From: UBA1369 sp964571725
GTDB lineage: Bacteria > Patescibacteriota > Gracilibacteria > UBA1369
Direction of reading: 5' to 3'
DNA length: 64,000 nt
Assembly: GCA_964571725.1 (NCBI GenBank)
Contig: CAZNDB010000001.1
Location: forward strand, 248,001-312,000
This document shows positions 35,801-41,224 of the stretch, piece after piece. The notes below the pieces were generated by a model, which was given only the letters and a program-made list of their open reading frames with translations, was not told where the DNA came from and did no database searches. Position 1 is the first letter of the stretch; each line of letters starts with the position of its first letter. A program made the position numbers and the translations under genes.

Positions 35801-36028
35801 AAAGAATGTTTGTGCATGGGAAAGCAAAAAGAAAAAAATAAACGACACGATAACTAAGATTAGTTCATTCCTAGAAAACCACTGAGAGTCCAGCTTCTTT
35901 TTTAGTAGTTTCTTGTACTCTTCACTAATCTTGCATTCCTTTTCGACGAGTCGCATTAAAGAAGGTTCCCATTCAGGGATAATTCGGTATAAGCATCTAA
36001 GCATTTTTAAAAAGAATTTCTTAACCAT
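32861..36028 (-). CDS. Very large membrane protein of unknown family, last gene of a restriction-modification operon
   Basis: The protein has 1055 residues. The N-terminus has about four membrane helices (about 55-71, 105-127, 145-161 and 166-181). A long, mostly helical, charged soluble part (about 190-800) follows; it looks like a helical-repeat or sensor region and ends in a Lys/Glu-rich coiled-coil stretch. The C-terminal domain (about 810-1055) is distinct, with FGDDVSWHVHYTGMDEAFG and NIVILATNHAIWNFFERG as its most distinctive segments. I recognise no family and see no Walker, TIR, HNH or protease motif. It starts 3 bp after the methyltransferase stop, so it is co-expressed with the restriction-modification module. 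A defence-accessory or abortive-infection effector is a guess from context. Base composition is AT-rich like the rest of the island. Confidence 0.75.
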   Translation of the reverse strand: MVKKFFLKMLRCLYRIIPEWEPSLMRLVEKECKISEEYKKLLKKKLDSQWFSRNELILVIVSFIFFFLLSHAQTFFDYKVLLLDESTKEFIKKLILFKDNAHYQNLIAIHAGIGAVLIALAFFIAQEIVKNDQPYKGIILVRRSKFFTLLVAEILFFFQFIWGSINILSILPIAIIGFYTVKSLYEAIKLIANGFSLRKEEGALFCEAMRINFLKILDFEIVKRLGNNKLYEKIGRFESVIDASPFSPIREEEYFPVKSDKSGFIADINLNKLNKLISYFAKDRIKKDEDFVEAEGQTLNDGQRKLNPPCRLIPSFYSNLKQYDSILFWIRKDSISSEAEKEKVSRLIQEIFKIKKEFDLEIETRDEVIKVKIRCINAIQDLKTDELKSLVELYVELIKEFHNYLKFYGGGFSNEQAEKERGTFPFERLKPLEWLSRDIRDIFDRAIQSKDIDIIRDVAYLPILLAQQALDNKDHLIFQEFLYFPQLLYLRSVDERKNGNDRLSEFMFDRSWRYLKELVDYHLEPKYKKDKFSDDDFKGFGLYVLKIFQSILKSALDNNDILGFQKFLSIAKKLFHGIERDYNMSSEDDSEKMFELIDGKRNEMIFGFGAWILHLLERDPSNSKLMEFYRDISGSLPHDINNFTQIFLEVHDFNAEKFWGWDNWEMSMNEEGEVHCIQILEKLERFFVVRTLSLLRGKTKVEADKIDLPHNRDLAFLAEGTRDAMKTIEDIEKNPEKWKFVLDEQAVKQCENLRALLKRAHELQEQADLKRKREAKINNEKVDKFKKGVVGNYYQSHPVREILKSFGDYENKSDKPYKGDKKKMGINTVFDKAAFFGDDVSWHVHYTGMDEAFGYGRSMAYGENEQILDVIDKNVTPIEKEQFDATLALIKTSNIVILATNHAIWNFFERGSGNYIPKWNRNFPQELNTAAIEGVYKFKRSLLPVYQIFTPNAGQSKIYILDKSKIGKYIQYSPLDAKDSKESLKDAFLIDVQQFERDNDLMAEFLQKPTKWLKEEGDREKQIEYLQERVLIHIFERYEFQLHKNFIGYVIVDNN

Positions 36029-36031
36029 ATC

Positions 36032-37018
36032 CTACTGTATTAGAGATTCTTGCATCTTTGTTTGAGCATTCTTAGTTTTATTATTTTCTGGTTTGGTGAG
36101 GCCATTTATTTTTTTACTCGACTGAAAGTCAAAAAGAGATGCATTGTGGCTCTTTGATGCCTCATCAATTCTTTGCTGAGCCATCATTTGATATTTTTTT
36201 ACTAGTTCAACGCCACAAAAAAACCTCCCTAATCTACAAGCTACTACGCCAGTAGTACCTGAACCAGCAAAGGGATCAAAGACGACATCGTCTCGTTTCG
36301 TAGAAGCAAGGACACAGGTTTCCACTAGCTTTTCAGGATATACAGCAAAATGAGCATCCCTGAACTTTCCCAAGGAAATATCCCAAACAGTTCGCTTATT
36401 TCTACCTAATGGATGGAATGCCTGATCCCACCTTCCATTGTGAAGGTTAGAATTTCCAGAATTCTTACCATTTTCTGGCGTTCCATCTCGTTTGCCTAAA
36501 TGATTACGCCCACCCTTCATTTTAGAATTTTCAGAGAAAGTAACATGTGGCTCTCTGATTGAATCAGCGTCATAAAAATATGAGGAATCTTTTGAAAACA
36601 TAAATATGTACTCGTGTTCAGTTGTTGGTCTATCCTTCACAGATGAAGGCATAGCATTTGTTTTGCGCCAGATAATATCACTTCTTAATATCCAACCATC
36701 ATCTTGTAGTGCTAATGCCACCCTCCATGGAATACCGAGGAGATTTTTACCCTTATATGAGTCACCTAAATTCAACCAAAAAAGTCCATCCTTTCGGAGT
36801 TTATTTCTTAGAGCTCTAAATATGCCAACTAGATTGTTAATATAATCTTCTGGTACACCTTCTCTGCCAATTTCACTTAAATTTTCTTCATCAGAATATT
36901 TTCGCAAACCGTAATAAGGCGGACTCGTTACAATTGCCTGAAAATAATCATCAGGAAGATCTTTAACAACTTGGGAAATATCACCAAGTAGAACTTTATT
37001 TTGTAAATTTATTTCCAT
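36032..37018 (-). CDS. Site-specific DNA methyltransferase, beta class (probable N4-cytosine)
   Basis: The preferred ATG at 37018 gives 328 residues; an upstream start at 37039 adds seven residues. The catalytic motif TSPPYYGLRKY (motif IV, residues about 31-41) precedes the AdoMet-binding DPFAGSGTTGVV (motif I, near residue 260). That order defines beta-class amino-methyltransferases. SPPY favours N4-cytosine, though N6-adenine is possible. It should protect host DNA from the adjacent endonuclease. The start lies inside the end of the endonuclease gene (23-bp overlap). Confidence 0.93.
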   Translation of the reverse strand: MEINLQNKVLLGDISQVVKDLPDDYFQAIVTSPPYYGLRKYSDEENLSEIGREGVPEDYINNLVGIFRALRNKLRKDGLFWLNLGDSYKGKNLLGIPWRVALALQDDGWILRSDIIWRKTNAMPSSVKDRPTTEHEYIFMFSKDSSYFYDADSIREPHVTFSENSKMKGGRNHLGKRDGTPENGKNSGNSNLHNGRWDQAFHPLGRNKRTVWDISLGKFRDAHFAVYPEKLVETCVLASTKRDDVVFDPFAGSGTTGVVACRLGRFFCGVELVKKYQMMAQQRIDEASKSHNASLFDFQSSKKINGLTKPENNKTKNAQTKMQESLIQ

Positions 37019-37982
37019 AGTTTGAAAAAATAGTTTCAATATACTGATTCAACTTTATCTGACTTTCTTCATCAAATCCTACAAATTTATTTGGGCTCAT
37101 ATTGAAATGAAAAACAACATCAATAGAGTCATCTATTGTTTTTATTTCTATTGGAGACCAGTTCTCAGCAACAATCACCACTATAATATGGTCTTTTCTC
37201 TTTTCAGACTTAATATCTGTGATCGCTGAAATGATATCTCTGGTAAATATATGGGAATGACCACCACCCTCTGTTTCTCTGGTTTTGATGGGAATTAAAA
37301 GTCTAATGGGGGTCGAGCCGTCCACTGGATGTAGAATTGCTGATACATCAACCGTGTGCCTACCAATTTTTATTTGTTTATCAGCAATTTCTACCTTCTT
37401 ATATTTGCCGTAGTCACCGTAAATTGAATAATAGTTTTGTATAGCCGTCACTAAGCTAGTTCTGGCGCTTGCCTCAAGGACATGCCCACGGATACTTCTA
37501 CGAGACCCTTCCAGCCTATCAATAACAATTTCTCTAACCGCTTGCCACTCAAAACTTCTTACAACCGATCTATATTCGAAAATTAGTTCAACAAGAGAAT
37601 CTATTTCTGCAACAATTTTAGTAACACTATCAGCTTTCTGCATGCGAGAAATTAGAGGTGATAACCTTTGTTGAGGAGCATCTCGCACAATCCACGCAAA
37701 AAAATAAAAACACGCTTTAAAGTGGGGATACATTCGGCCTATGCCATCAAATAAAAACGGCTTTATTTCTGATGTTTCTATAAAGCAAGACTCAATAATA
37801 TTTTTTATTTGGCTTTTTGAAGAACTCATGAATATGTCATTCAAACTACGATGAGACCCCGTTGATTTTTTGGCCATTTTTTCTACCCAGTCATAAAATG
37901 GCTTTGCTTGATCGGCGAGCTTTGAAAGTTCAACTAAACGACAATGTGAAATATTTACTTTATGTACTATTAAATCCTTCAT
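36996..37982 (-). CDS. Type II restriction endonuclease candidate
   Basis: The protein has 328 residues. The second half carries a PD-(D/E)xK-like arrangement: E170 in RGHVLEASART, D212 in GRHTVDVSA, then LLIPIKTRE with K233, followed by GGGHSHIFTRDI. The middle residue before I-K233 is Pro, so the E/D-x-K triad is not canonical. E236 just after may take part. I recall a KTRE-x2-GGGH-x3-FTRD pattern in some type II enzymes, but cannot verify it here. Position between a controller and a methyltransferase is the strongest evidence. The recognition site is unknown. Confidence 0.75.
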   Translation of the reverse strand: MKDLIVHKVNISHCRLVELSKLADQAKPFYDWVEKMAKKSTGSHRSLNDIFMSSSKSQIKNIIESCFIETSEIKPFLFDGIGRMYPHFKACFYFFAWIVRDAPQQRLSPLISRMQKADSVTKIVAEIDSLVELIFEYRSVVRSFEWQAVREIVIDRLEGSRRSIRGHVLEASARTSLVTAIQNYYSIYGDYGKYKKVEIADKQIKIGRHTVDVSAILHPVDGSTPIRLLIPIKTRETEGGGHSHIFTRDIISAITDIKSEKRKDHIIVVIVAENWSPIEIKTIDDSIDVVFHFNMSPNKFVGFDEESQIKLNQYIETIFSNYGNKFTK

Positions 37983-37986
37983 AAAA

Positions 37987-38202
37987 TTATTTGATTAATT
38001 CGTCTACAGTAACCCCTAGCCCCACCGCAATCTTCTTCACAGTATCGAGTGTCGGATTGGTTACGGTATCCGACTCTATCTTAATCAAAGTCGGATAAGG
38101 AATATCCGCCTTCTTCGCGAGCTCGTCTTGGGTTAAATCCTTCTTTGCCCGCCAAGCTCGTATTTTTTTCCCTATTGTTTGTTCTTTGGTCATAAAAGAC
38201 AT
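37987..38202 (-). CDS. XRE-family controller (C) protein
   Basis: This 71-residue protein is a single helix-turn-helix of the Cro/C1 type: IGKKIRAWRAKKDLTQDELAKKADIPYPTLIKIE, then TNPTLDTVKKIAVGLGV. Size and position, 4 bp upstream of the endonuclease gene, match C proteins that delay endonuclease expression until DNA is methylated. Start candidates are 38202 and 38193; both would give a very short, Shine-Dalgarno-free leader, common for C genes. Confidence 0.9.
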   Translation of the reverse strand: MSFMTKEQTIGKKIRAWRAKKDLTQDELAKKADIPYPTLIKIESDTVTNPTLDTVKKIAVGLGVTVDELIK

Positions 38203-38221
38203 GTAATCTATGGTTAGTTGT

Positions 38222-38249
38222 ATTGTATCGCTTCCACCGGATTTTACAA
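38222..38249 (-). promoter_or_regulatory. Promoter candidate for the restriction-modification operon
   Basis: Read leftward, TTGTAA (38249-38244), a 16-bp spacer and TACAAT (38227-38222) predict a start near 38215, 13 bp before the controller ATG. The first GTTCGAAC palindrome lies just upstream of the -35. Confidence 0.45.
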
Positions 38250-38263
38250 GAGTTTTACCCCAT

Positions 38264-38271
38264 GTTCGAAC
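38264..38271. promoter_or_regulatory. GTTCGAAC palindrome, possible controller operator
   Basis: This perfect 8-bp palindrome sits 15 bp upstream of the predicted -35. A second copy is at 38355-38362, each preceded by a CCCCA run. C-protein operators are typically paired palindromes near their promoter. The spacing of 91 bp between copies is wide for one operator. Confidence 0.3.
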
Positions 38272-38354
38272 TACGAACCAAAAGGTTATTCACCTCTAAT
38301 CTAAGCCATAAAATTTTAAAACACTCATCAAATTAACCAAATGGTCTCCCCAAA

Positions 38355-38362
38355 GTTCGAAC
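38355..38362. promoter_or_regulatory. Second GTTCGAAC palindrome upstream of the controller gene
   Basis: It has the same core as the copy at 38264. It could be a distal operator, or both could be relics of tRNA T-arm sequence (the core resembles GGTTCGAA). No cloverleaf can be built around either copy. Confidence 0.25.
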
Positions 38363-38427
38363 CGCATACACATCAACAAAATCGCTAATTCATACAGTAA
38401 ACAAGCTCATTTCGCACAAAACAAAAA

Positions 38428-38446
38428 TTCCACCTCTTCGGTGGAA
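38428..38446 (-). terminator. Terminator downstream of tRNA-Ile
   Basis: Read leftward, the 7-bp stem TTCCACC / GGTGGAA has a 5-nt loop and is followed by a T-rich tract (TTTTTGTTTTG). It is 8 bp after the tRNA 3' end. Confidence 0.8.
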
Positions 38447-38731
38447 CTAATAATGGTGGGCCCAGCAGGACTTGAACCTGCGACCAATCGGTTATGCTTC
38501 TCACTACCACTTTCGTGATCCCTTTCGGGTTTGTAAGCTGGACTATCCCTTCTCCCGCTAGGGGAGTCTGCCGTCTAGTCTCTACACCTTCCGCGCCGAA
38601 TTGTCGAATCATCGAAGCGCGGCTTGGCTCGGGATTACCATTGTGTCACCACTTTAGGCTTCCCCGAATTTGACAGATTATCATCAGAAAATTGCTTTTC
38701 TGACAGCCCTAGTACTCTTTTAAAAAAAACT

Positions 38732-38740
38732 TGCTATAAT
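38732..38740 (+). promoter_or_regulatory. Extended -10 promoter for the HNH gene inside the intron
   Basis: TGC-TATAAT ends 6 bp before the HNH ATG at 38747, so the predicted transcript would begin at or next to the start codon (leaderless). It points opposite to the tRNA and intron. Confidence 0.55.
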
Positions 38741-38746
38741 GCGGTT

Positions 38747-39112
38747 ATGAAAAAGCACACTAACTGTATAATTTGCGCTGCTACTCTAAAGGGGAAACAA
38801 ACTGTATTTTGCTCTATCAGATGCAAAAATACTTATCATCAAAGTTATCCATCCCAGAAACAACGATCGTTGAAACGAAAGTCAAATCTGGTAAAAGAAG
38901 CTGGAGGCAAATGTACACGCTGCGGATATTATACGAATCTTGCCGCTCTCGCCTTTCATCATCTTGATCCAAAAAAGAAAGATTTCAAGCTTGATGCCAG
39001 ATCACTTTCCAATAGGACCCTGGAAAAAGTTGAACGCGAATTGAGCAAATGCATATTATTATGCCACAACTGTCATGCGGAAATTCATAACCCAGAGATG
39101 AGCCTTTCTTAA
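38747..39112 (+). CDS. HNH endonuclease encoded antisense in the intron P1 loop
   Basis: From the ATG at 38747 the protein has 121 residues. The N-terminus has a C-x2-C...C-x3-C zinc-ribbon-like motif (CIICAATLKGKQTVFCSIRC). The HNH core follows: CTRCGYYTNLAALAFHHLDP with the catalytic His pair, then KCILLCHNCHAEIHNP with the closing Cys and His residues. It is a candidate homing endonuclease for intron mobility, cutting intronless tRNA-Ile alleles. It lies wholly in the 413-nt P1 loop (39121-38709) and runs on the strand opposite to the intron, so it must be made from its own transcript. Confidence 0.9.
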   Translation: MKKHTNCIICAATLKGKQTVFCSIRCKNTYHQSYPSQKQRSLKRKSNLVKEAGGKCTRCGYYTNLAALAFHHLDPKKKDFKLDARSLSNRTLEKVERELSKCILLCHNCHAEIHNPEMSLS

Positions 39113-39229
39113 GAGTCTTTAAGCCGACTGCTCTAACCACTGAGCTATGGGCCCATATTTCAACGAACGCGTCCCCGAAGATTCTACTTGTTGCGGCTGT
39201 CAGCGCTGCCCGAAAATCGTAACAAAAAA

Positions 39230-39263
39230 GGGGACACCGCTAATCTTAATCATCGGTGCCCCC
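39230..39263 (-). terminator. Terminator of the lipoprotein gene at 39.4-40.1 kb
   Basis: Read leftward, a GC-rich stem GGGGCACCG / CGGTGTCCCC (one mismatch) is followed by TTTTTTGTT. The rest of the 39155-39364 gap shows nothing further I can support. Confidence 0.75.
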
Positions 39264-39364
39264 TCTGTAAATAGAAAAAGTTGTGTTCGTGCCCGTTCCT
39301 GCGCGCGCCAATAGGCGGTCGGGCCATCAGCCCTGAACGCACCGTCGCAGCCCGGCAAGAAAAT

Positions 39365-40063
39365 TTAGCTGCTCTTCTTCATCTTCTGCAGGCTGATTTC
39401 CGGAACATTGTCGGTCAGGGAGCAGGATTGCAGCAGTGTAAATCCGGACTTCTCATAAGGGCGGATGATGTTGTCGGCATCTTCGCTGTGCATGCCTGTG
39501 GTTGCCACTGTCCAGCCGGAACTTTCAATCATACTTTTGACCTGGTCGCAGACGGTTTTTAACTCAACGTTTGGCACCATATAGTTCAGTGAAACAATGG
39601 CATCCGAATTATAAAAATTAAACTCATTAGCACCACTCGGACTGGGCATATCGGAGGGGACATCGGCAGGGCGGCCTTCACCTCCCGCAAAGCTGCTGAC
39701 GTTTCCTTCCTTGTCGGTAAAGGTCATCGAATCTTCATCGCCGTTCAAAACTTCCTTACCGGTTTCGTCTCTCATCACCAGTTTACCGTCCGCGCCGGAT
39801 CCCTCAACCAGAGTTTTGCCGGTTTCATCGGTCATTTTGAAGGAACCGCCCTCTTCACTGCCGTCAATGGCGATGGTTCCTTCCTTGGTTTCAATATTAA
39901 ATTTGCCCTTTTCCAGATCATCGAATTTTACTTTTACGTCACCGCCTCCCGCCGAGTTGATGATGCCTTCGGCAATTCTGCTGCCGATCTGGTCTTCCAG
40001 GTTTTGGCAACCGCTCAGAGTCAGCGCGACCAATGCTCCGGCCAATAGAATGTGTTTTTTCAT
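39365..40063 (-). CDS. Lipoprotein of unknown function
   Basis: This 232-residue protein has a lipobox LSGC (Cys at residue 19). The middle (about 45-125) is a run of beta-type repeats with TIAIDGSEEGGSFKMTDETGKTLV and GKLVMRDETGKEVLNGDEDSMTF, reminiscent of repeated hairpins. The C-terminal part (about 150-232) has VCDQVKSMIESSGWTVATTG and resembles secreted stress-type domains, but I cannot name it. It has its own terminator. Confidence 0.78.
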   Translation of the reverse strand: MKKHILLAGALVALTLSGCQNLEDQIGSRIAEGIINSAGGGDVKVKFDDLEKGKFNIETKEGTIAIDGSEEGGSFKMTDETGKTLVEGSGADGKLVMRDETGKEVLNGDEDSMTFTDKEGNVSSFAGGEGRPADVPSDMPSPSGANEFNFYNSDAIVSLNYMVPNVELKTVCDQVKSMIESSGWTVATTGMHSEDADNIIRPYEKSGFTLLQSCSLTDNVPEISLQKMKKSS

Positions 40064-40163
40064 ATCAATAGATTAAAGAAATAAACTTAAAAAACTTATA
40101 ACAAAGGGTATCGGCGCTTACAAGCATTTCCTGTGGAAAAGCCGGATCGGGGGCAGGCCTTCA

Positions 40164-41093
40164 TTAGCTTTTCACGTGGGAAAACACGGTCGGAAACTTG
40201 TCGCGTATTTCTCCTCTCAGACTTTCTATGTCGGGAAATTTCAGCGCGTCAAAATAATCCATCACGTGCTCCTGTACGAATGCCTGGAGTTCCATCGCGG
40301 CCTCTTCACTTTGGCACAGACCCATCAGTTGTGCCGCCGGCCGCAGTGTTTGGGGCAGGTTATTGCGGAACTCAAATTGCACATAGTCGGGTTTGTCGAG
40401 ATTGTAAGCAATGATGTCCCTGGCCACATGTCCCGAGGCCTGTGCCTTATCCAGGAATTTGGCGGTCAGGGCGATTTTGTCGTTTTCGTCTGGCACCTCA
40501 AACCTGTTGTAAATCGGGATAATGCGGGTGGATTGTTCCAGGGACAGATTTTTATGCATTGAATATCTGGCCCAGCGCGGCTCAATCTTCTTTTTGCGCA
40601 TTCCCTCCCGGGTTCCCTGATTGGTCAGGGCTACATCGCCAAGTTTGATCTCCCCGGCATCGTGTACCACCAGCATAGTAAGAAGTTCATGCCACAAAGC
40701 CCTGTTGCCTCCGGAAATTTCTTCATAGAGGGCCGGATAATTGCTTTCAATCAGATTGCACCACTCTATCAGTCCTATTACATGGTCCAAATCATTTTCC
40801 CTGAAGTCGGGGTTGACCGGTCGGGGTTCGTCGTTCCAGACCAGATTTTGCCATCTGAGTTTACTTTGCAGCCCTTTCACAAACCCCTGTCGTACCTCTT
40901 TGCGAACTTGCAGATAATCCTCGTGTAAACTTCGAGGCAGAACATCTAAAATCGGGTCGCTTTCTTTGCGCAGTAATAAATCATGTTGGGTTAAATACTT
41001 GGCTCTGTGTGAAAACGAATCCGGTCTTATTACAGTTTCTTCCGAGTCGGTCATGGCCGAACGTGATTCAGTTCCATTTGGAAATTCCATCAT
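40164..41093 (-). CDS. HD-domain hydrolase
   Basis: The protein has 309 residues. The core shows NDLDHVIGLIEW, then LTMLVVHDAGEIKLGDVA, the HD motif with a following E-x-x-x-GD as in YfbR-like 5'-nucleotidases and related phosphohydrolases. A later segment (IALTAKFLDKAQASGHVARDI) could hold the last Asp ligand. It probably removes phosphate from a nucleotide or similar compound. The first about 20 residues may not be translated, since several Met are available (41093, 41090 and about 41054). It diverges from hppA. Confidence 0.8.
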   Translation of the reverse strand: MMEFPNGTESRSAMTDSEETVIRPDSFSHRAKYLTQHDLLLRKESDPILDVLPRSLHEDYLQVRKEVRQGFVKGLQSKLRWQNLVWNDEPRPVNPDFRENDLDHVIGLIEWCNLIESNYPALYEEISGGNRALWHELLTMLVVHDAGEIKLGDVALTNQGTREGMRKKKIEPRWARYSMHKNLSLEQSTRIIPIYNRFEVPDENDKIALTAKFLDKAQASGHVARDIIAYNLDKPDYVQFEFRNNLPQTLRPAAQLMGLCQSEEAAMELQAFVQEHVMDYFDALKFPDIESLRGEIRDKFPTVFSHVKS

Positions 41094-41224
41094 GAATTTT
41101 TATTTGCCTTTCGAAATTATACCCGGGAAAAACTACAGACAAGCAACAGGCATTGACGCACCCCCATACCCGTTGCTATAAGTTATAGCGACGTGTTTTT
41201 GTATTTCTTAACATAAAATTTTAT

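Larger units (their letters stand above)
38497..39121 (-). ncRNA. Self-splicing group I intron (IC3-like) in the tRNA-Ile anticodon loop
   Basis: The 625-nt insertion lies between U33 and C34, on the tRNA strand. It ends in G, and the 5' exon ends in U, as group I introns require. The guide GGCTG (38708-38704) pairs with exon CGGCU, giving a U.G at the splice site (P1). P2 is the hairpin 38703-38684 (8 bp). P3 is TCTGTC (38677-38672) with GGCAGA (38572-38567). P4 is TCGGG with CCCGA. P7 is GACTA (38580-38576) with TAGTC (38545-38541). P8 is a CTCCC/GGGAG hairpin, and P9 has CCCGAAAGGG and CACGAAAGTG tetraloop hairpins. The AATCCCGAGCCAAGC and GAAGGTGTAGAGACTAGACGG stretches match the core of tRNA-Leu-type IC3 introns. 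Confidence 0.92.
38454..39154 (-). tRNA. tRNA-Ile(CAU), split by a group I intron
   Basis: The 5' exon is 39154-39122 (33 nt, to U33) and the 3' exon is 38496-38454 (43 nt, from C34). Joined, they form a perfect 76-nt cloverleaf. The acceptor is GGGCCCA/TGGGCCC, the D-arm is GCTC/GAGC, and the anticodon stem GTCGG/CCGAT surrounds loop CTCATAA. The variable loop is TGGTC, the T-arm is GCAGG/CCTGC with TTCAAGT, and CCA is encoded. A Watson-Crick 1-72 pair rules out the initiator. Body positions (AGTGGTTAGAGCAG, TTGGTCGC, GGTTCAAGTCC) match E. coli-type tRNA-Ile2 more than elongator tRNA-Met. C34 would then be modified to lysidine by TilS. Confidence 0.93.

Noticed and set aside
38385..38612. 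75-codon leftward open frame across tRNA-Ile and the intron 3' part
   Set aside because: It overlaps the tRNA exon and the conserved group I core, which explain the sequence fully.
38497..39121. Interpretation of the tRNA as tRNA-Leu(UAA) with the cyanobacterial-type intron
   Set aside because: The joined exons give loop CTCATAA and a short variable loop, which excludes a class II Leu tRNA.
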